Part shown: positions 5,564 to 6,390 of the stretch, one piece after another
Numbering within the stretch: position 1 is the first letter of the stretch
Layout: each line of letters starts with the position of its first letter
NCBI GenBank assembly: GCA_002938075.1
Contig: PTLK01000118.1
Location: 1 to 6,390, forward strand
Source of the DNA: Alphaproteobacteria bacterium MarineAlpha3_Bin3
Lineage (GTDB): Bacteria > Pseudomonadota > Alphaproteobacteria > Rhodospirillales > Casp-alpha2
Direction of reading: 5' to 3'
DNA length: 6,390 bases
Position numbers and translations under genes: made by a program
Notes under the pieces: model-generated
Database searches by the model: none
What the model was told of the DNA's origin: nothing
The model's input: the letters and a program-made list of their open reading frames with translations, nothing else

Positions 5564-6390
5564 TCAGCTATCTTTTCCGGGTTTCGGGCCGGTGATGGGG
5601 CGTTGCTCGACGACGCTCAACCCATAGCCTTCGAGGCCGATGATGGTGTGTTGGGTGTTGGACAGCAGGATCATCTCCTTGACTCCCAGATCGAGCAGGA
5701 TCTGCGCCCCGACCCCGTAATCGCGAAGCTGGCCGCTTTTGGCCCACGTCTTGGCTCCCGTCTGGGGCGCCGGCTTTTGCCCGCCGTTGCCCTTTTCGGC
5801 CGCCAGCCTACTCTTGATCCGTTCCGACAACGCTGCCCGGTGGGGCTCGCGGATCAGCACCAGGACGCCGCGGCCCTCGTCGGCGATCATCTCCATGGCC
5901 CGGCGAAGCTCCCCGGCCTTGCCCGAGGAGGCGTCGCCGAAAACGTCGTCGAGCACGTTCAAGGCGTGCATCCGCACCAATACCGGCCCGTCTTCCCCTG
6001 CCGTGCCGCCGATGTCGCCTTTGACCAGGGCGATGTGTTCGGCATAGGCGATCAGGTTGGTGAAGACGATCATCTTGAAGGCGCCGCCATGGACGCTGTC
6101 GAGGGCCGATTCCACCATCCGTTCGATGATGCGGTCGTTTTTCAGCCGGTAGGCGATCAAGTCGGCGATGGTGCCGATCTTGAGGCCATGAAACTGGGCG
6201 AATTTAATCAGGTCCGGCATCCGCGCCATGGTGCCGTCCTCGTTCATGATCTCGCAGATCACGCCCGACGGGTTGAGCCCGGCGAGGCGCGATACGTCGA
6301 CCGCCGCCTCGGTGTGGCCGGCGCGGACCAGCACCCCGCCGTCGCGGGCCTCGAGCGGAAAGACGTGGCCGGGCGAGACGATATCCCGGT
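5564..6390 (-). CDS. ribB: 3,4-dihydroxy-2-butanone-4-phosphate synthase with degenerate GTP cyclohydrolase II-like domain (5' end missing)
   Basis: The visible part is 274 residues; the N-terminal part lies beyond the right edge. The first domain (to about residue 85) is the C-terminal half of DHBP synthase, which turns ribulose 5-phosphate into the four-carbon riboflavin precursor and formate. Its motifs are DIVSPGHVFPL (2-12), AGHTEAAVD (23-31) with the catalytic His, and GVICEIMNEDGTMAR (42-56) with the catalytic Glu. The second domain resembles GTP cyclohydrolase II in outline (EHIALVKG, PVLVRMHALNVLDDVFGD, LRDYGVGAQILLDLGV, GLEGYGLSVVEQRPI). It lacks the zinc cysteines normally found after VFG and the QEGRGIG catalytic motif; RALSERIK-type sequence stands near that position. 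This matches the proteobacterial RibBX type, in which the second domain has no cyclohydrolase activity, so a separate RibA is expected elsewhere. A hydrophilic Gly/Lys/Gln-rich stretch at about 196-215 replaces part of the domain. It is the upstream gene of the ribH-nusB cluster. Confidence 0.93.
   Translation of the reverse strand, partial: RDIVSPGHVFPLEARDGGVLVRAGHTEAAVDVSRLAGLNPSGVICEIMNEDGTMARMPDLIKFAQFHGLKIGTIADLIAYRLKNDRIIERMVESALDSVHGGAFKMIVFTNLIAYAEHIALVKGDIGGTAGEDGPVLVRMHALNVLDDVFGDASSGKAGELRRAMEMIADEGRGVLVLIREPHRAALSERIKSRLAAEKGNGGQKPAPQTGAKTWAKSGQLRDYGVGAQILLDLGVKEMILLSNTQHTIIGLEGYGLSVVEQRPITGPKPGKDS

Noticed and set aside
4501..6390. FMN or TPP riboswitch controlling the riboflavin and thiamine genes
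   Set aside because: The gaps between these genes are 1, 0 and 55 nt, too short for either aptamer, and I see no THI-box or RFN-type conserved blocks. Any such element would have to lie beyond the right edge.
1..6390. Mobile elements, CRISPR arrays, tRNA or rRNA genes, toxin-antitoxin or defence genes
   Set aside because: No transposase, direct-repeat array, cloverleaf-like sequence or defence protein could be recognised; every gene is chromosomal housekeeping and base use is uniform apart from the hppA leader.

Overview
This window looks like a chromosomal housekeeping region of a GC-rich alphaproteobacterium, probably Rhodospirillales-like. The grounds are the gene order ribB-ribH-nusB-thiL, the variant RibB with a degenerate second domain, a proton-pumping pyrophosphatase whose K+-independence signature resembles that of Rhodospirillum rubrum, and a BamE lipoprotein of the long alphaproteobacterial type. 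The taxonomic placement is inference from protein features, not from a database search.

Layout from left to right: a short leader with a small hairpin (30-49), then bamE on the plus strand (82-588). An intrinsic terminator (551-603) lies at its end and sits between bamE and the convergent hppA. Everything else reads on the minus strand, so transcription runs from the right edge leftward: ribB (5' end cut off by the window edge, 5564-6390), ribH (5098-5562), nusB (4556-5101), thiL (3484-4500), a FliL-like membrane protein (2922-3377) and hppA (635-2728). The first three are tightly packed: 1 nt between ribB and ribH, and an ATGA overlap between ribH and nusB. thiL follows after 55 nt and the FliL-like gene after 106 nt. 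A 193-nt AT-richer gap precedes hppA and carries terminator-like hairpins, so hppA is probably its own transcription unit.

Functionally, RibB and RibH make the four-carbon unit and the lumazine intermediate of riboflavin synthesis. NusB is the antitermination and rRNA transcription factor. ThiL makes thiamine diphosphate. HppA couples pyrophosphate hydrolysis to proton pumping at the inner membrane. BamE belongs to the outer-membrane protein assembly complex. The FliL-like protein is the least understood gene here.

I found no mobile element, CRISPR array, RNA gene, riboswitch or defence system, and no evidence of a new multi-gene system. The points most worth a second look are the orphan FliL-like gene, the GTP cyclohydrolase-like domain of RibB that has lost its metal and catalytic residues, and some small sequence features at gene junctions.
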